The position numbers and the translations under genes are program-made. The notes under the pieces were generated by a model, which made no database searches, was not told the DNA's origin, and worked only from the letters and a program-made list of their open reading frames with translations. Positions 59,417 through 64,000 of a DNA stretch of 64,000 bases are shown here, piece by piece. Source of the DNA: Warburgia ugandensis (Eukaryota; Streptophyta; Magnoliopsida; Canellales; Canellaceae). The stretch lies in contig CP141132.1 of NCBI GenBank assembly GCA_035236585.1, positions 18,823,945 through 18,887,944 of the forward strand, given 5' to 3'. Position 1 is the first letter of the stretch. Each line of letters opens with the position of its first letter.

Positions 59417-61215
59417 TTAGGATAGAATGGAATGGAGATAGAGTCTCCTTTATTAAAATCTCATCACATCACAAATCTCGGAGGGTGGGTGGCCGGCCCT
59501 ATCCCTCCTAGCATGACGCCCGTCGGGTGAGAGCACCTGTCATAAACACACAAAACACAAAAATCATATGTATGCCAAAACTCAAGAGTACTCGTAGCTC
59601 GCAATCCCCAAGGCACGCCCCTCATCCCAGGATTAGCCTATAAAAGGACCAGCCACCAAGTCTCCACTTTTCTTTCTCATGCAAATCCATTAATTTCAAT
59701 GATGTAATAAAGAAAAGGAATTTCTAATTATGCATAATAGATAATATCATCTCATAAAATCAACGGATCATAAAACCATTCGACACATGATTAAAATTAA
59801 GTAACAATTGTAGTATAAAGCTCTATATCTCACAAAATCAACGACTAATAATAAGTATTATGTAAATCACACTCAATCATAATGGTGTGATAGATGCATA
59901 GTTTTAAAAATCAAAATAAAACATTAATTGTCGTCACCTACCTCGACGTGAGATCACTCAATTCGCTAGTAAAATCCCTTTGACTTATATGTTCGAATGC
60001 ACATGTACATGTCACATCACTATTTTAAAATTTTTCTAAAGTAAAAGTGGTTATTTATAAGTTTTTAGGTTAAATCTAGGTCTGCATTGTCAAGACGATT
60101 GCAACGCCTCTTTCGGATTGCGATTTGGACCTCTGTAGCTCTCAAAATCAAGTTTTTTGTGAAAATACTTCATAAATTAATATTATTAATTTATAGGGTG
60201 TCAGGTGGTGCACTAGTTTACACCGGGTTACACTGGTGCCCAATTTACACTGGGTTACACCGGTGGCACGGAAATAGGCGATGGAGAAGACGACCGACTT
60301 CCAGTCATCTCCGGTAACCCTATAGGTGTCCAAATCACTTGGTTTTTGAGCCATTTTATTTAAAATTTTGTCTAGTTTCCATTTCTACTATCCTTTTGCA
60401 TTGATTTTTCCTAAAACTAGGGTTTTTATGTAATTTTTTCCATGTTCCTAAAACTTCCCAAGGTACTATTCTTCATGTTTTTTGGCAAAACCAACTGTTG
60501 GATCTCTCCCAAATTTAATGGGTTTGATCTTAGGTCTCTTGTACACTATATGGACAGTCCGATTTGAAATCTAATAGGGTTTCCTTAGTGGATTTACCCG
60601 CCAACAGTAGTGCACCTAAAGTTCTAAGAAAAGCTACGTTTTTCTTGGTTTTTTCATGTATTTTCTAATTTTCAATATACCTATTTAATATAAAAATCTA
60701 GGCTTTAAGACTTACCTCGTTTTGCTGGGTGTTTGTGGACGTTGCTAGAGCCTTACTTGTAGGAAAACTAGAATTTTGGAGAGCTAGGGTTTTGGGAAAA
60801 AACTCAGTGAATATGGAAAAGGTGGTGTGATTAAGGCCATGAGGAGGGAGATATAGGTTGTAGTGGGAAAGGGAAAGGGAAACTCTTCCCTTTCACGTCT
60901 CCTTCTGACGATTTCTCTAGCGAATTTGCCGAAGCTGGTAGAGACGTGTAGAAGAAGGGAGTGCTATTATCAATTCAGGCCCCTGTGTTTTACGTCTTTG
61001 CTAGTTTACTAAAATACCCCTATCACTTCCATGACTCATAACTCCTTCGTTTGAGCTCTGTTTTTCGCATTCTTTATGGCATTGGAATCCTATCGTCGAG
61101 CACTTTCTAATTTTTAAGTTTTCAGGATCAAATTCCATCTATAAATTTTTATCTAATTTATTAAATAAATTCTTAATTTATACAAAAAATTAAGGACATT
61201 ACATCCTTCCCTCCT
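59417..61215 (-). repeat. 3' LTR of the minus-strand chromovirus
   Basis: On the minus strand it starts at 61215 with TGTAATGTCCTTAATTT just after the purine-rich end of the interior (aggagggaagga). It contains a promoter-like and GC-richer stretch (59460-59530) and ends near 59417. It has a 26-bp duplicated segment at 60215-60270 (tttacaccgggttacac and a near copy). The outer end is approximate. Confidence 0.65.
60213..60270 (-). repeat. two-copy tandem repeat within the LTR, about 27-bp unit
   Basis: tttacaccgggttacactgg and tttacactgggttacaccgg in tandem, each followed by TGCC or TGGCA. Confidence 0.7.
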
Positions 61216-64000
61216 TATAAAAATTTCGTCCTTAAAATTTAGCTACGTACCTCTATGTAAATAACTCTGAATGGATCCTTCGCATCTCCTCTTTTGTTTC
61301 CCAAGTAGCCTCCTATAATGAATGATGCTGCCAAAGGACTTTGACTAATGTAATGGTCTTATTCCTTAACTCCTTGACTTTCGTATCCAATATGCGCATT
61401 GGTCTCTCCTCAAATGTTATATCAGGCTATAGCTCTCCTGAGATCTGCTCCAACACATGTGAGGGATCTGGCACGTATCTTCTCAGCATGGACACATGGA
61501 AGACATCATGTACATTTGCCAATTGTGGTGGTAAGGCTAGCTGGTATGCCACTGACCCAACTCTACGTAAGATCTCGAAAGGTCCAATATACCTGGGGTT
61601 AAGCTTCCCTTTGTTTCCAAACCTCAACACTCCTTTCATAGGAGAAACTTTCAAGAATACATGCTCACCTTCAAAGAACTCTAAATCTTTTCGCCTCTTA
61701 TCTACATAACTTTTCTGTCGATTGTGAGTTGTCAATAATCTCTTTCGGATGAGTCGGACTTTCTTTGCACACTCTTCCACTAACTCGGACTTCACCACAC
61801 GTCTTTCTCTTACATCACTCCAACATAAGGGTGACCGACAAGGCCTGCCATAAAGTGCCTCGTATGGAGCCATGCCAATACTAATGTGATGACTATTATT
61901 ATAGGCAAATTCCACCAATGGTAAATGATCTTCCCAGCTATCCTTCCAATCCATAACATAAGCTCGTAGTATATCCTCAATAGTCTGGATGGTCCTCTTG
62001 CTCTGTTCGTCTGTCTGAGGATGGAATGTTGTTTCTAAATTTTAGTCTCGATCCTAATGCCTCTTACACGCTCTTCCAGTATTTTGAGGTAAACTGAGTA
62101 TCTCGATCTGATATAATTGTCAAGGGAACTCCATGAAGACTTACGATCTCCTTAACATATAATTTCGCTAAACTATCCATGGTCTGATTCTGTCTGATAG
62201 GAAGGAAATGAGCAGACTTGGTCAACCTGTCCACAACAAGTTATATCATGTCGTGGTCACTAGCAGTCCTCGGAAGCCCCAAAACAAAGTCCATGGTAAT
62301 ATGATCCCACTTCCATTCAGGAAGGTCCAGTGTCTGAAGTAGCCCTGATGGATGCTGATGCTCAGCCTTAACCTGCTGACAGGTCAAACATCGTGCAACA
62401 CACTCTCTAACATCCTTCTTCATACCATTCCACCAGAAATGTCTCCTAAGATCCTGATACATCTTTGTACCTCCAAGATGGATTGTATACGGGACTGGTG
62501 TGCTTCTTGAAGTAACTCACGCCACAATTCATCATATGTCGGTTCTACCAACCTTCCCTTAAATCTGACTCCTCCATCTAGTCCCCTCGAAAAATCTGCC
62601 TTATCTGTTAGATCATGTGTCTCTTTATCTTTGTCCTGTGCCTCTAAGATCCTATCGAAGAACTTAGATCGAGTTGACAAATTGGTAATCATTACTCTAG
62701 ACTTCCTACTCAGGGCATCAGCAATGACGTTAGCCTTCACTGGATGGTACTGTATGGTGAAGTCGAAGTCCTTGAGATACTCCATCCATCTACGTTGCCT
62801 CATGTTCAAATCACTCTAAGTAAAGAAGTACTTGAGGCTCTTATGATCAGTGAATACCTCAAATCTCTCACCATAAAGATAATGTCTCCAGGACTTCAAC
62901 GTAAATACCACCACTGCTAACTCCAAATCATGTGTTGGGTAATTTACCTCATGTGTCTTCAACTGTCTTGACTTATATGCAATTACCTTCCCATGTTGCA
63001 TCAACACTGCTCCTAATCCCTTGGCAGAGGCATCGCAATAAACCACATAACCGCTTTCACCTGATGGTAAAGTCAATACTGAACAATAGTAAGTATCCTC
63101 TTGAGCTCTTGGAAGCTCTCCTTGCAAGCCTCGGTCCATACAAATTGAGTGTCTTTCCTGGTCAGGGTGGTCAATGGTAATGCAATCTTAGAGAATCCCT
63201 TTATGAAACGATGATAGTATCCTACCAAACTAAGAAAACTGTGTATCTCAGTCACTGTCTTAAGCCTTTCCCAATGTAGTACTGCCTCAACTTTCGCTAG
63301 ATCCATGGCCACTCCATCTTTAGATACGATGTGGCCTAAGAACTGCACCTGGTTTAACGAAAAATCACACTTACTGAACTTGGCATACAACTGATGTCAA
63401 CGAAATGTGTCCAATACCGTGTGGAGATGCTCTCTATGTGCCTCATGACTAGGCGAATAAATTAAGATGTCATCTATGAATACAATCATGAACTTATCCA
63501 AATAAGCTCAGAAAACACGGTTCATTAGATCCATGAACAATGCCGGTGCGTTCGTCAATCCAAACGGCATCACTAAGAACTCATAATGACCATAACAACT
63601 CCTAAAAGCAGTCTTCGAGATATCCTCTTCTCTTACCCTCAACTGATGATATCCTGATGGAACACTTGTGCTGATTGGAGCTGATCAAACAAGTCATCTA
63701 TACATGGCAAAGGGTATCGGTTCTTTATAGTAACACTGTTCAACAACTGATAGTCAATGCATAGTCTCAGTGATTCGTCCTTTTTCTTCACGAAAAGTAC
63801 TGGTGCTCCCCATGGTGATCCACTTGGCCTGATGAACCCCTTATCCATTAACTCTTGCAACTGCACTTTAAACTCTCTCAACTCTACTAGAGCCATTCTA
63901 TATGGTGCCTTAGAAATAGGCGATGTACCCAACACCAAGTCAATGGTAAAGTCAACCTCCCTGCTTGACGGCAATCCTGGTAACTCCTTAGGAAAGACAT
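61216..64000 (-). pseudogene. pol 3' part of a Ty3/gypsy chromovirus (RT to chromodomain), continues past the window
   Basis: Domains in minus-strand order: RT (63974-63240) with [35 protein letters not shown] and the DDILIYS-type box near 63470; RNase H (63139-62816) with [17 protein letters not shown] and DHKSLKYFF; integrase zinc-binding (62470-62330) with [12 protein letters not shown]; integrase core (62330-61850) with EFAYNNSHH and APYEALYGRPCRSP; the GPY/F-type RYIGPFEI near 61600; and a chromodomain-like end (about 61425-61280). The chromodomain and order place it in Tekay/Del-type chromoviruses. It has only about five breaks in the visible part and looks younger than the 14.5-kb element. 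Gag, protease and the 5' LTR lie beyond 64000. Confidence 0.9.

Overview
This window is plant nuclear DNA, almost certainly angiosperm heterochromatin. The evidence is long-LTR Ty3/gypsy chromoviruses, a Ty1/copia element, CACTA (En/Spm) transposon pieces, an RTE-type LINE tail, an Au-type SINE, a nuclear 18S rDNA piece with its external transcribed spacer, and one small two-exon plant gene. I cannot name the species. Apart from that gene (53842-54760, minus strand) and perhaps one unrecognised reading frame (55567-55908), nearly everything is nested repeats.

Layout. 1-10639 is a mosaic of old fragments: LINE tail, LTR-like pieces, a CACTA relic, a long degenerate LTR holding a SINE, and about 1.6 kb of unassigned DNA. 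10645-13093 is a solo LTR with a perfect 5-bp target duplication. It sits in CACTA-like minus-strand sequence that continues to 14503 and resumes at 33002. Between them lies a gypsy element (14504-32996) with LTRs of about 4.4 kb. Its 3' LTR holds a copy of pol-type sequence and another solo LTR (25873-30144). At 33933-52112 a large LTR element without recognisable pol lies between CACTA TNP2 sequence and a CACTA terminus (52113-52192). Its interior carries a 5.3-kb block of 45S rDNA in reverse orientation (39785-45114). Its 3' LTR carries a copia element (46794-51547) with a perfect AATAC target duplication.

The low-copy island is about 52.2-56.0 kb. It contains the host gene, whose two exons appear to encode an 87-aa conserved plant protein of unknown function, with a TATA box and a CpG-richer first exon. 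From 56 kb to the end are AT-rich LTR-like DNA with a tandem repeat, then the 3' part of a minus-strand chromovirus whose 5' part lies outside the window.

The most unusual structure is the rDNA block inside the large LTR element. Its joins show microhomology or are blunt, it sits inside an 81-bp tandem duplication, and its 18S part differs from the plant consensus (recalled) almost only by C-to-T/G-to-A changes. I see no operon-like or defence-like new system, and no tRNA gene or CRISPR array.
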